From Diadema setosum (Eukaryota; Echinodermata; Echinoidea; Diadematoida; Diadematidae): a DNA stretch of 64,000 nucleotides. Of this stretch, positions 10,981 through 25,100 are shown piece by piece. Both the position numbers and the translations under genes were made by a program. The stretch is from contig CM067067.1 in NCBI GenBank assembly GCA_033980235.1, positions 25,829,603-25,893,602 on the forward strand, read 5' to 3'. The notes under the pieces were generated by a model. That model had not been told where the DNA came from. It did not search any database and saw only the letters and a program-made list of their open reading frames with translations. Each line of letters starts with the position of its first letter. Positions within the stretch are counted from its first letter, which is position 1.

Positions 10981-13091
10981 GTGAGAATGTGATTTAGATG
11001 TCATACCCTCCTCTGGATATCATGTTTGTTATATCATTCTGTGGAAATCTCCTCTGGCAGTATCGCTGTAGATTATTTTCAAAGCAAAAGCAATCTTGTA
11101 CACTATGCTTCAACATAATCATGCCGTTGGATGAATAAACAATTTCTAAGAAGTAATCTGGAGGACAAAATTCATTAACTAATCTGGGATATGCTGGAGC
11201 AAAGAATTCTGTGTTTTGGGGTTTTCTTTTTTTTTTCTGAATTGAAGAAGTTCTTCAGATTTTTACTGTGGTATTAAAGAGCATTATGCTTTCATTGTCG
11301 TGCACTGTGTGTCTCAGAAAATGTGCATGCACTGAAGGTTTGCCAATATCCTTGGCTTATGCTTTTTCCATATACTCTTCTCCATTGTTAAAATTCTATG
11401 AATTGCAGCAAACATAGAACGGCACTTTTGGACTTTTTAAACAGAAAATTATTCAGACCACTTTACGACAAAGAAAAATGTGATAGGAATGTGAAATAAT
11501 ACACTGTTCCCATTCTATTGGTGCAATGTGCTCATGATGACCTCAACAAACTTTCGAGGATACAATGATGTGAGGTTATCTCGGGTCAATAAACCTTGCA
11601 ACTCATTGGTGTATGTGCACAGACTACATTGCCGTGCATTATGCATTGCTGGGTACACTGCATTGTAACTGTTTCAATTCTGTTGCAGAAGAGTCCCTAT
11701 TGAACTTGTGATACAGATGGTAATACATTTGGTCATAAATACGCTCTACTGTGAAGTTGAAAGCAATATTTCAATATTATAATCAGAGGGGGTTTTGTCC
11801 GTATGTTTGTTAGATTACAGATCAGCAGTTGCAATCTTACAAATTTCATTTGTAGAGGGAGATGAATTGAAGGAAATTTACTGTGAAGTTGTCTCTGTGT
11901 GTATTTGTGTCTGTGTATACTGCATACAACTTGTACATAAGCAATAAGTGTAGTGCAATCTGTAGTATGGAACAGTTTCAATCAGTGTACTCTAGAGCAG
12001 GAGGCTTTAAGAATTGTATGTTTAGATTCCTTCTATGGTTAGTCAGTTTAAGGTACTTGTTTTCATTCATAGGGGTTATTTGTCAAAGATAAAGCATTTG
12101 CAAAAATTGTGTGTGTTGTATTATCAATTGACTCTCATCTGCAAGTACATGTACAGTTTGTTGTACATGTAGAACACAAAGAGTGTGATTTGATGTGCAA
12201 GAAATCACTTGTTTCATTGATGCAGAATACTTAAACTTTGGCAGGGAAAAAAAAAAGTCATTTCCCAGCCACTTAGCTTGTAAATTCCAATGATAAATTA
12301 CAGTGCATTTGAAAGGAAGAAATGATGATTGGTCTAACATGGTGAGAGGTCAGTGGGTAGTGTCACTAAAGCACTTTATTGTTGTTGTTTACGTATTTGT
12401 GAAAATGTATAAATTCCTGCCATAGTACATGTTGTACCAGTAATCAAACTAAGTGTTGCTCCAACATGATACCCACATTGTACAGTGAAATGTTACCATA
12501 GGCTTGAGAGATGAACTTACAATGTGGGGGAGGAGGGGGGAGTATGTTTCTGTGCTTTAATAGTGGTTCACACTGAGTTTTTCTTATGCAATATGTCTCT
12601 TGATGTACCTCTTTGACTGCATGGTGTATGTCAAGTTGTTAGCTTAACCAAGTGATGATTGTATCAATCACTGATGTTGCTGTTTCAGGAATGTGCATGG
12701 GAGGTGTAGAAGCCATCTATTGTGCCTACCATCCGTCTGAAAACCAACATGACCCCATGAGCCAGGATGAGGTCATGGGGAGCATCCAGGCAGACAACAA
12801 AACCATCTACTGCCCAGAGTCGAACGACCGCTGCTTTACCTTCTGGTACGTCCACCCGACCAATGAGAATGAGATTCTCATCCAGAAACAAGGTAAGATC
12901 CATTATTTGCTGCAGCCCAGCTCTTCCCAGCCTCCATTCCTTCCTTCTTTCCTTCTTCTTTCCGTAGATTTCTTCTTCATTCCTTGGATTTCTTTTTCTT
13001 CCATTATCATTGCACTTTATGCTCTTTCTGTCTTGTTTATATTATTTCCACTATTAATGCTGTATGTGTCAATGTATATCAATATATTTTT

Positions 13092-13129
<38 letters not shown>

Positions 13130-16100
13130 GTTATTATTATTGATATTATTATTGTTGTTGTTGTTGTTGTTATTGCCTCCACCAAGGGAGGAGGTCATGT
13201 TTTCATTACCGTTTGTTGGTTTGTTTGTCCATGTGCAAAATAACTCAAAAAGTTGTTAACGGATTTGAATGAAACTTGCAGGAAAGGTTGAGAATGACAC
13301 AAGGAACAGATGATTAAATTTTGGTAGTGATCGGGAAATTTGTCTAGATTTTATGAAGGATTTTTAATATTTTGGCAGGAAGGGTCAATGAACTTGGGAG
13401 TTCAAGCTGCACATTTTAAAGGTTTTCATATGTGCACTATAAAAGTGCGTGCTCTAGTTTCTGCTAGAGCGAGGCTCACTGCGCAGCTGGAAGTTGATGA
13501 TGTATTAAGAAAAGGCTTCTATATTGGGAAATCAGGCAATTTTCAGCATGCACATGTACACGTACATGTATGGGTGGAAATCACTGATCTCTATGGAAAA
13601 ACAAGATCATTGTTGGAAATCAGCCGCTTGGCAGAGGTATGTGCTGTCAGAGTACTTTTCTAGTTATTATTGTAATCATCATCATTATTACATTCAATGT
13701 CTTTTATGCTTCTATACATTTAATGGCACTGTGTGTAGAGTACTGTAGGTTGTATGTAAAGTCTACTTGTCCACTCTTTTTGTATGTTTGTGTTTCCTGT
13801 GCATGCATGGCATAGTAGGCTGTGTGGGCGTAATCTGGTAGGTTTCAATATAGCTCTCAAATTGCCCCTCAGGCAGACCAGGGACCAAATGAAGTCTGAG
13901 CGTGGAGAAAGCTTTACTGCCTTGGCATGCGGTATTTGGTGAACATTATTGTAGTGTGATTTCAATATCATATTATGTTCACCCTCAGGTTGCACCTTGG
14001 CTAGCTGTGTCCATAGGGAGACAAATGATTTTAGAGTATAATTCGGGGCTTTGGTTTCAGGGACTAAGAGCAATAATGTGCTGTGAAGTGTGTCGAGTTT
14101 TGTAATATCTGAGGAAAATGTGTATCTTATCTTATGTATCTTATTTGATTACAATAAGAAGATATTTTGTTTCTCTGAGAAATTACACAGACCATGCTGT
14201 TTCAGGCTTAGATGCTGTAATGATGGGAAGTGTGGCCCAAAGATACAGTTGTTTTATATTTGGACACAACAGATCAGTAAATTTCAAGTATTGGGAGAAT
14301 AATGCAATATGGCCGAGGCATACAGTACCAGTTGCAATAGTGACATTTCTAGTCTCTTGTTTTATAACACCTTTTGTCCAAAAGAAGAGAGAGAGAAAAA
14401 AATCTTTCATTAGCATTACCAGTAGATTAAAAATTGACCTTCAATGTAACATGCTTTGTGGAAAGATATGTGCAGTAATGTGATTTTTTTTTTTTTTTTT
14501 TTTTTTAGTGTGTCTTTGTGTGTAACAATCACTAATCACAGTATTAGGTGGGTAATTAGATTAATTACATTTGTGGTAAAGTAAAATACTTACAGTGTAC
14601 ATGCACAGTATACAGTAATTACAATGTACAGTGCATTGGATGGTGAAGGTCATGGCAGGTGGGTACTTCACCTGGGTGCATGCAATCATACAGCTGTACA
14701 GCTGTATTGAAAGCAGGCATGTTACATGTAGTTATTGTTATGGGTCAAGATTACTGTATGTATTACTTGTGTGTATGGTCAGTGTTGTCATACGTGTACT
14801 ACGTGTGTACAATGTACATGTAGGGCTTATACAAATGTATGTACTTGTATATCTTCCGTTTTACAGGAAAATTATAGAAAGGACCGTGTCGCCAGGCAAA
14901 ATGCAGAAAGGAATCAGACTCTGCATTTCCTATGGTATACACATGTGTAAGACTCAAGTACTCACCACTCCACCCGCTTGCCACAAATACAAAGTAGATT
15001 CACATGTATGATATCCTTGAATGGTTGCTTCTCGATGCCGCACTTCCACTCCAGGGTACATGCCTACTTATTTTGAGGTTCCTACACATACTTTCAGTTT
15101 CACCAAAGGAGGTTATGTTTTCATTGGTGTTTGTTGGTTTGTCTGTTTGCAAAATACTCAAAAAGTAGTAAATGGATTTTGATGAAACTTACAGGGAAAG
15201 TTGAGAATGACACAGGAAACAGATGATTAAATTTTGGTAGTGATCCGGGGATTTATTTGTGGATTTTATGAAGGATTTTTACACCCGCATATACGAAGTG
15301 TATATTAAAGGGGAAGTCCGGACGATTATCAGCCGTTTCCCGTGTAAAGAACAATATTTCATGAACCTATTACCCTTTTCCCGACGAGAAAAGACCATCA
15401 GATACATTTACTATGATTTTTTTGAAAAATAAGGTAATTCTTCATGTTCGAATCCGTCGCGAGCAGCCCTTCGTACTATCTGTCCCAGTATGCATTGCGC
15501 GTGACGTCACAGACTCACTTTCCTCAGCGGAGCACCGCGAGCGCAGCCCAGCTACGCATCGATCTCCCATTGCACTGCTGACTGCGGTGTGGTATCTGCA
15601 TGCCTGCTGAGGTCTGCCTAGTTGGCGCTACCGCAAGAGTCCGTACACTGTTTTAGGAGTGCTGTTGCCAAATGCTGTACTCCTTTATTCAAATGATCTT
15701 AGGTATATATCTATATAAAATCCGTCAAAGATTAATGTAAAATAGTTGCAATGTTATAACATTTTCATTTTATTGAAATATTATATGTATTGTAATAATG
15801 CCGTACTTATTAGTGTCCACCCCATCATTTACAATTCATTGGCTATTGTCATCAGAATGATCAGGCATACATTTACGTCTGCTGTTGCCAAATGCTATCA
15901 CAATCCGCGATCGTTTTTTTTTCAACTTCTGAGTGTAAACAATCTGAAATCAGTCTGTCAATTTCAGAATTATTGCCTCTCTTGTTGTCCGAGACTGTTG
16001 AGTATGTCTGATGGTGGTAAATTACAACAGTATAACTTGATCCGCGGTAGAAACGCCAGCAGCAGCTTCATCATACTACCGCAAATTGATGACTTAATGT

Positions 16101-19100
16101 GACTCGGTCGAGAGGAACCTTGGAGAGCTACACTGAATTATTGACGGCCAGCACAGGCGCACACACAAAGAGACATCTCTGTGCGCACACATCTCCGGTT
16201 ATGCGCTGGCCGTCAATAATTCAGTGTAGCTCTCCCAGGTTCCTCTCGACCGAGTCACATTAAGTCATTAATTCGAACAGAAAGGGACTATTGGCAGAAC
16301 CAAGCGTTGCTTGAAGCCTGTTGTCAATACTTCAACTTCACTGGTAAGTCTTCAAATTGAAGAAATTTTTCGATTTTAAGTTGATATTTATCCGCGATAC
16401 TACCTTATCATGATCCCGAATGCTACAGTGCGCAGCCCCATTACGCTATGCGTATAGGGCTGCTGGTTGCAGTTACGCTGCCGATGGGGAGTATGACGAG
16501 CCTGCAGTAAGTTTTGTAAGTTTTGACGACAAACTTGTCAATTAAAATATTGGAGAGCCATCTTACACACCTTTCCCGCTCATTTCATTGGTTCGGAATG
16601 GCAAAAAACTCTTCTTCTGGCCATCACCTGGTTTATTAGAACACCCAAACGCTCACACATCAGCATTTTCGAAGTGAAGCAAAAGATCATGCCGCGTGCA
16701 TCCGCTGCGTGACCGGAACCACGCGGAATGCTACCACTTGCTCGGCCCGTGTCGCCGTTGCTCAAGCAGGGCTCCCCGAGCCAGCTGACGCTCCAAACAA
16801 AAAGCAATGTGATGCTAATACGTCACGCCGTCACGTGATCTTTCTCGCCGGCGTACAGAAATTAAACAGTTACAATTCAAAATTAGTGATGCTAAAAAAT
16901 CGATTGTGACGAGTTGGGAGGGTATTTTTCAATGAAACTTAGTCATTATGGTCCTTGATTTATGTAGATTATGGTGAAATTTATTCAATATTGTCCGGAC
17001 TTCTCCTTTAAAGGGGGTATATAGGAATCAGCGTGTGGTTGGTTGGTTGGGTGGGCGGTCGGGTGGTCCGTTGCAAATCTTGCCTCGTGAACTCTCCTTC
17101 TACAGTTTTGAAGCAATTTTGATGAAACTTAGGTTACGGTACATGATGACATTGAGGTGTAGATTTGCAAGACAAGTATTTTGTGTTTGTAGGAGAAAGC
17201 ATTGCCATGGTAACCACAATTTTTCCAAAGCCTTGTGGAGTAAACTACTTCCACAGTATTTGAGCAGTTTATTTCAAATGTGGCATGTACAGTATAATGA
17301 TCTATAGGTGTAGTTATGAAAGACACACGTTGTGTTTGTACCCAACAAGGCGTTGCCATGGTAATGGCATATTTTCCTTTAAAAAATTTGTGGAGTGAAC
17401 TACTTCCACAATTTTGAAGCAATTGAACTCAAATTTGGTGTACATGATAGCATTGAGATGTAGATGTGCAAGACATGTTTTTTTGTGGTTGTCGGAGAAA
17501 GTGTTGCCATGGTAGTCACAATTTTCCCAAAACCATGTGGAGTGAACTACTTCCACAGTATTTGAGTAATCTAATTTCAAATAGACCGGTTTACTAATAT
17601 ATGCACAGATCTTAATAATTTTGCACACGGCTGCAACCTCGGGCAAACAAAGGATACAATTCTGCAACGTCGGCTGCTGCAGCCGTCCCTGACACGTCCC
17701 CACATGTAGACTTACGTGTATGTTGTGTACATGTGTGCGATGCATCAACTTCAACTTTACCTCCTGGCATTTCGTGTGGCTCTAAATCAATTCCCAGTCT
17801 TAGATGAGGGATAATTCTGCTGTGATCAAACGCAATTTGGACTATAGTTTCGATTTTGTTGAATTTTGGTTTCAACTTTGTCTTCAGTAGTTTCTGAAAA
17901 TGGGTGGAAAACACTGCTGCTACGGAACATACAACAGTATGACCGCCTCACTTCATACTTCCATGATTTTAAGCATTATGATTGATTGTAAAATCTAAAC
18001 CTCTCAGAACTTTTTTTTTTTCGGGGGGGGGGGATGTAGACAACGAATCTCTCATAATCGATATTTTCAAAGGATTTTTTAAAGTTAGACTCAGACTGAT
18101 TAGACTTCATGAAATAGAATGACGATTCTGACCCATTTTTCTATTAACAATAACAGTTAGGGGCCTAGCCCGAGATAGACTAGATCTAGAGTAGATCTAG
18201 ACGTAGGATAGACCTAAAAACAAAAACAATGATAGACCTACCCTCCCTGACCTTCACAGTAGGCAACATTTATTTCCCCCGTTGACTTATTCATCACGAC
18301 CCAGGTCTGGTACGTTGGTTTGTTGAGGTATGTCCGGTCCTTTTGCTTCGGCCTAACCTCACCAAGGAAAACACAAACAGGGCTCGTGTCCGAAACCTCA
18401 TTGAACTTCAGGCTTGAAACATTCCCATCCGCGAAAAGACAGTAGTCCTCGAATGACTTGTATCCCTTTAGCTTTTTCCGGTCATAGTCGGCCCGATTGA
18501 TGATCAGGTAGTTGAACACGTCAAAGAGTCCAAAATCTGGAATACTCTCAAAGTTGGATGTAAACCCACCGAGCTTGGTAGGATCGGAGAACGAGCAGCC
18601 TACCCGAACGAGCTTCTCCTGCAGTGACCGGCCGGTGTCCACCCGGGAGAGGTCGGGATCAATGAGCAAATCCAAATTGGCTACGGCAGTTGCAAGTTTG
18701 ATGAGTTTCTCCTTGTAGCCGCTTGTGCTCACACCTCTATCCCTCAAATACTCAGTTAATTCCTTAACTGTCCAATTCTTCCATGGCTTGCTCGAACTTT
18801 GGCTAGAACTTGAAGCTGACGCCATCACAAAGCAAGATTATAGGAAACAAAAGTTGTAGATTATCCGCAGTGAGTAACGATCGTAGACAATACACGCGTT
18901 ATGCGTGAATGCAAAACCAATGTGGCTTGCGCGTCCACGCTTACTTCGCTTGCCCGACATAGTTACAATCAGTAAGGTCGCGTGGGGTTGACGTCATCAT
19001 GCATATCATTAGTTAACTGGTCTATTTGGTATGTATAGTGATCTATAGGTGTAGTGATGCAAGACACACTTTGTGTTTGTACCCAAAAAGGCATTGCCAT

Positions 19101-22100
19101 GGTAACAGTTTATTTTCTTGAAAAATCTTATGATGTGAACTGCTTCAACAATTTTGAAGCAATTGCACTCAAATTTGGTGTACATAATGACATTGAGGTG
19201 TACACTGTAGATGGGTAAGACATGTTTTTTGTGTTTGTCGGAGAAAGTGTTGCCATGGTAACCAATGTCCCCAAAACCTTGTGGAGCGAACTACTTCTAC
19301 AGTGTTTAGGCAATTTATTTCAAATTCAGTATGTAGGGCCTATAAATAGGTGTAGTTAATGCAAGACATTCTTTGATTGTACCTGACAATGTGTTGCCAT
19401 AGTAACTGCATATTTTCTTCAAATCTTGTAGAGTGAACTACAATGTACTTCCACAATTGTGAAGCAGTCAAACTCACCAGGTACTCACAAGGTACTACAC
19501 ACATGTATGTCTGTCCAGACAGACAGACAGACACACACACACACACACACACACACATAGTCATAACCTTTTATCAAACCCAGGTTCAATTCTTTTTCAT
19601 AGGAATCTGGGCTACGGGAGTGGGGGTATTATTCTATTAATCACCTTAAATGATACTTCTAGTTGATATTAGTGAACTTGGGAGTTCAAGCTGCACATTT
19701 TTATTTTCTTTTTTAGGTTTTCATACGGGCACTTAGTGCGTGCTCTAGTTTCTGCTAGGGAGATGGCGCACCGCACAGCTGGAAGTTGATGACGTAACAA
19801 AAGGCTTCTTACATGTATATTGGAAAATTTGGTGATTTTCAGCATGCATACGTATGAGTGGAAATCACTGATCTCTATTGAAGAACAAGATCAGTGGTGG
19901 AAATGAGCTGCTTGGCAGAGATCTACGCTCTCACAGTGCTTTTCTAGTTTTTCGTACTTTTTTTTGTCAGTGTCTGGCAGTTGGCACATACTGGAAGCAT
20001 CATCAAGACAAGATGTAACTGAGAGTTGAAACAGAATTTAGTCAGTTGTTGACCTTATTTTGTTGCTTATTTTCTGCTCTGCTATCCTCACTGCCAAATC
20101 TCCATGCTCTCAAAATTAGTTCAACTTGAGCAACAAAACTTGGTATTGTAGAGGAGACAAAATGAGGTGCAATTAGATGACAATAGATCCGGCAAGACTA
20201 CTAGATTTACAATTAATGGAACTATGCATGTAGAATTTCATGTGACAGGTTTGCTCAAAGCAAAAGCCAAAATCAGAGGTATTCTCATGCTGATCGGTGA
20301 CAACACATTCAGATTGCAAGATGTTGAAATTGTTGATTGCATGTTTGTATTTAATTTACGATTTTCAGGGTTCGAAATTGGCGATGGTCCGTTGGCCATC
20401 GGCCACCCGAAATCACGTCGGACTAGCTAAAAATCGTAAAATTCTGAAGTTACTAGTCCGTCTGGCTAGCCAAAATATTGCTTCAGTGTCAAAATTGATT
20501 CTAAGTAGTCCACCTGGCTTGTTAAAAAAAGTTAAGTGCGACCCCTGATTTTACTGTACAAATGTACGTACATTGTACAGTATTGTTTTAAATACATATT
20601 TTAATATGTTCTGCATAGATCCCTATTCAATTAATGCATGATGCTGAATTAAACAGGCATCTTGATATCAAGGCAAAATCCAGAATGATTCAAGTTGATT
20701 TTTCAGGTCAAATGATAATATTGATTAGGTGTGAGTCATCTGCCCCAGTGTGTATTGACATTACAGTGCACTGCACACGGTTTTACTGATGTCATTTATC
20801 AATGTTTTGTCTTTCTAAGGAGACTGTTCTGTGATGATGTAGGGGACTTGTTCGCACTGACTCATCAAGCAAACATGCAAGTTCATTATATATGCAATAA
20901 ATTACTTGATTTCCAAAATATGACTGACTATACATTTTATACATTGTATTGCACTTACATGTACCAGTGTACAGTATGATTGTAGATGATTTTTGAGAGA
21001 AGGTGTTTGCATGGCGTGGTATTAGATACACTTGGTTTGCGGTTCACCATGTATGTATAGTCCTGAGAAGGACTGTTGGAGTGACAGGAGAAGGATAGAA
21101 AGAAAAGTTGGATGAGAGGTGAGAATTGAGTAAGAGTATTCTTTCTGGAATGAGTGTAGTCCTGAAAAGGACTGTGAACCAAGGAAGTATAGAACCAAGG
21201 AAGTATAGGAGAGTAAGATTGTAATGACCTTGTTGTAAGATTGTAATGACCTTGTTGTAAAGATTGTATTGTACAAACGTAGCTTCAATTATTGCTATGT
21301 AAAGAGTATTGGTGGCATTTATGTAATGTAAATTAAAATTAAAAAATTAGACTAAAAAATGTGGTTAACCAGAACATGTGAACATATTGTAGTTTAGAAC
21401 ATTCACTGTAAATTTGATGGATCGCATAAATAAATGTACACGATTAGTTGCTAGCGGTCAGGTCCATGTGTTGGCCTTACGCAACATGCAAATGAATGAG
21501 GTGATCTCATGCACCCATGTGCAACATTTGAAGCCGTACGCGCGCTGCTTGTGATGCGCGCAGATGTCAACATGAACGTAAAAACAAAATAAAAAAATCT
21601 AATCACCCTGCTCTATGTCACCGCCTCGCCCTTTCTTCCTCTACCTGCCTGACTTCACCGCTGGCGCTATCAATGTCATTGTCACTGTCATCACTCAATT
21701 AATTCTGTCATCAAACTCAAAGTCTTATTGTACAATATAAGGTGAAAATTGGACGTTTTAATGGTTCAGCCGAGAAAGCCGACGCGAAGAAACACAGCGC
21801 AGATATTGCATCTGCTCACCCAGGAATACATGTATGTGCTCTATAAATGACTGCATCAATGTACCGCTGCACTCGTTTAGGGTTTGGTTCCTTGCGTGAT
21901 GTAATTTAGGGTTTGAAAAAGACATCTGTTCTGGGCAAAAATCGGTAAAGTGAATTGATCAGTTTTAACTTGCGATTTCTCAATGGCACGAATATCTTGT
22001 AATACATGTAAGTCATAATCTGTTTCAGGAGACATTTCCCTCTGCTATGACACCTTTTTCATATGATTTTCTTATTTAAATCTCTCCTATATCTTTAAAG

Positions 22101-25100
22101 AAAACCTACAAAACTATTGTAGTTTCGAGATACAATGTACATCTGTACAGTACACTGTACAGTGTAGTACTCCATTTGTATATGATCAAATAGAAATGGC
22201 GCTGTAGCGCCGACTCATTGTTATACACGTAGAAATGTAATAGCGCGGCTGCCGTTTGGGTTTTTGTAGTAAGTTATATGTGATAGAGAGAATTGAAAGT
22301 GACTGCATACAAGAATTAAAAAATTTAACATACATCCTGTACATTGTATAATGTTGTATGATTTATCACCCCTCCCCTCCAGTATTTCAAGTACAGTTTC
22401 TGTATCATGCATACAATTGTATTACACATATTTAGATAGATATCTACAAGTAGGTTCCTGTGATAAAAAGAGGTTTATACATTGAATTTTGTGTGTATGA
22501 ACCTTTTTTGTAACCTTTTGCCCCTCGCTCAATGGAAGCCCATGGCATTTTGACAGTGAAGAAACACCTGAATAAACCTGAACAAACATATTGAACCATG
22601 ATATGATGCCTCCGGTTTTCATTATTGATTTTGAAAAAAAAAAAAAAAAAAATTGTCCGGAACAGTGGGATACTACTGTTTGATATTTTCTGCACAGACT
22701 TTTTTTCCCCTCCACCATCATGCTGATGCCAGGAGGGAGAAGTTGTGGATGATGCATGCCCAAGTCATCGTCCCTATGAATGAGTCACAGAGTACACACT
22801 ATAGGATGGAGGGGGAGAGGGCACCAAAAATCGAGATGATGTTGGTGATGGAATAGCGGTGTCCGATGCTTTTATCATCCTGATTTCCGTGAGTGATCGG
22901 CAGTGGTTCATTTTGCCGTGTATGGAATCGCTCTTATTGTAGAATATTGTTGGATTTGATCATGTACAATGTAAGTATAGTAAGAGTAAGATGGACTTAG
23001 TTGTAGCAGTTGCGTGCCAAAGATCTGCTCTCTTTAGGAGCAACATATGAGGGGGGAAATGAACCATATGCTCTAAAATGCATGCTGTTTGCAGTCACAG
23101 TAGAGCTGCTGGCAGTGGCATTGGAGTCTTCTGTGCAAATCCAGATCACTTGAGTTTTGACATGCAAAGTGTGTATTCCAGTGTCTGTGGATATGTGTGT
23201 GTGTGTGTGCATGAGTGTGCAAATACATTTACTTTTCCCTGGGATATTTCTGAATGAAATACATACAAATGTATTTGGTCTAAAACTAAGGTAATATTGC
23301 ATACATGTACATGTAGTTGCTTGGATTTGCAGAGAAAAATACTTTCCCTGATTTCTTGGCCATTTGGATAAGGGTACAATACTGTGATTTCACCATAAGA
23401 AGTGCGTACATGTACAGCTGTACATGTAGGTGAAGTTCAATATTGCACATTCCAGACAATTTATTGTTACAAACTCCAGTAGATGCTTTGGACAAGTGAG
23501 TTTGTAGCACCCTGAGTGATGGATATCGTAAGTACATGATATGTACAACCGTGTAGTTTGAAAGAAGTCTGAATTCATTTGTATGGTGTAATATTTGTAA
23601 AATGTGATCTGATGTCCTTTAATGTGAATATATTGCTACTAGCTTTGCTGTGTGGTTTACATAGAATAATTAAACCCTACAATAGTATACATGGTAAATG
23701 AACGATGTTTGCTCAAATTTTTGCATGTCAATTCCCAGAATGTCGCTCAAATGCTCTAGATTTGCCCTTCAATTGCAAGGAATGGAATGAAATTTCTTGT
23801 CATTTTGCATGGCAAGTTGAAAATTGGCAAGATGGGATATCTGCACGAGTGCAGGGTATGCTGGAAGACCATTGAGATGTCAAGGCAAGCATTAAATTAC
23901 TGTTTCAGCATCAATTGAGCGTGACAATAGATGATACAGATGGTTAGATATGTGTACTGGTGAGTGTCATTATCACACAACGTTATAGTGTATGAGAATG
24001 GCTATTTACAATCATTGTACAATCACATGCTCATGATCGTATGCTAGTACAGTACATGTACATCTGTATGTTTCTGGAAATTTGTATTGAATTTGATTCA
24101 ACATCTGAGGAAATTCTTATTTCTATATGGAAATACAATGCAGTTGCATTTTGGCAAGTAATGGCACAGGTGTCAGAAACTTGTTCATGAACAACTGTTT
24201 GATAATGGTACTGTATGCATTCATATGATGAGAGATACAGTAAAATGTATGGGGAAAAAAAGGCTATAAAGTATAGGAGTACAACTACACTGTAGAACTT
24301 CTGCTGGACCTTTAAACATCGCTAGGGCACACAATCAAGCATATTACTTTAAATATGGAACATGTTGTAGACTGAAAAAAAAAGTAGTCAGTTATCCGCT
24401 ATGAATTATGTAGTGCTGTGATCAATGTTTTGCTAGCGGCAAAAAATAAGTATTTGCATCATCTGGAATGTTTATGGTGAGTAAAACTCATTTTGATAAA
24501 ATGCTGGACACACACACACTCACCCACAAAATCCATGTTTCATACAAGGGGGAGGGGGAGCATGACATGAGTGTGACAAGAACAGAATCATATGTGGGAA
24601 AAAGAAAAAACAGAAAAAAGAAAAAAAAAGTTAAAAACAGGTTACTTCAAATGTACATGCGCTTTGATACATGCTTTGTCTCGCAAAGTATTTTGTGTAC
24701 TATCACCATGCTGTACTGTACCTTGAAAACCAGTGTAATCTGAGACAATTGTTACGAAAATGTCACAATGAATCACATGAGTATGCTTGCACATTGATGA
24801 CCTGTCTGTTAAGCATGTACACTAAGGAAATAATAATCTACACATTCAAATGTTATTGTATCATAACATTGACAAAATACATGTAAGTGACACAAGTTAG
24901 TTAAATTACAGGCATACTAATCTTGAAAGTTGACTGTCTAATTTGATGGGTTTTGAGTTCAAATATAAAATGCTGAAAAGTATGTAAAGTGGAAGAGATG
25001 TGGAGCAGAAGCATATTTCACATTGTGGGAGTGTGCAGACCTTGTCCTAGAGAAAAAAAAAAGTGGGAAAAAGTGTACAGTTGAATATATTGATATTGAT

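Larger units (their letters stand above)
15281..19662 (+). mobile_element. Helentron-like element, family O, copy 1 (carries two further insertions)
   Basis: Starts ACACCCGCATATACGAAG, whose palindromic head is split by a TTAA element (15309-17007) and resumes AGGGGGTATATAGGAATCAG. A GGTTGGTTGGGTGGGCGGTC tract is followed by tandem units of 144-156 bp, each with GTTGCCATGGTAAC (17204, 17355, 17506, 19096, 19252, 19396). The third unit is interrupted by a TA element (17584-19022). The 3' end has TGGGGGTATTA, a small hairpin ATCA..TGAT and ACTTCTAG at 19662. A second copy is at 35360-36227. Confidence 0.8.
15101..19947 (+). mobile_element. Helentron-like family G, copy B, split by a nested insertion
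   Basis: Left part 15101-15280 (CACCAAAGGAGGTTATG through GATTTTATGAAGGATTTTT) and right part 19663-19947 (TTGATATTAGTGAACTTGGG through TTTTCTAG) align with consecutive parts of copy A. The 4.4 kb between them is a family O element inserted between two T residues. About 16 bases (the TTGGCAGG piece) are also missing just right of the junction. Confidence 0.8.

Noticed and set aside
12893..13143. Continuation of the exon 2 frame to residue 163
   Set aside because: A consensus donor GTAAG at 12893 fits the phase of exon 3; beyond it the frame is pyrimidine-rich intron and an ATT microsatellite.
17129..17754. Minus-strand frames with recurring peptide words such as NMPLPWQR in the family O core
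   Set aside because: The same words appear at 35309-35644 because the DNA word GCCATGGTAAC repeats. Frames shift between units and stops intervene, so I do not take them as protein repeats.
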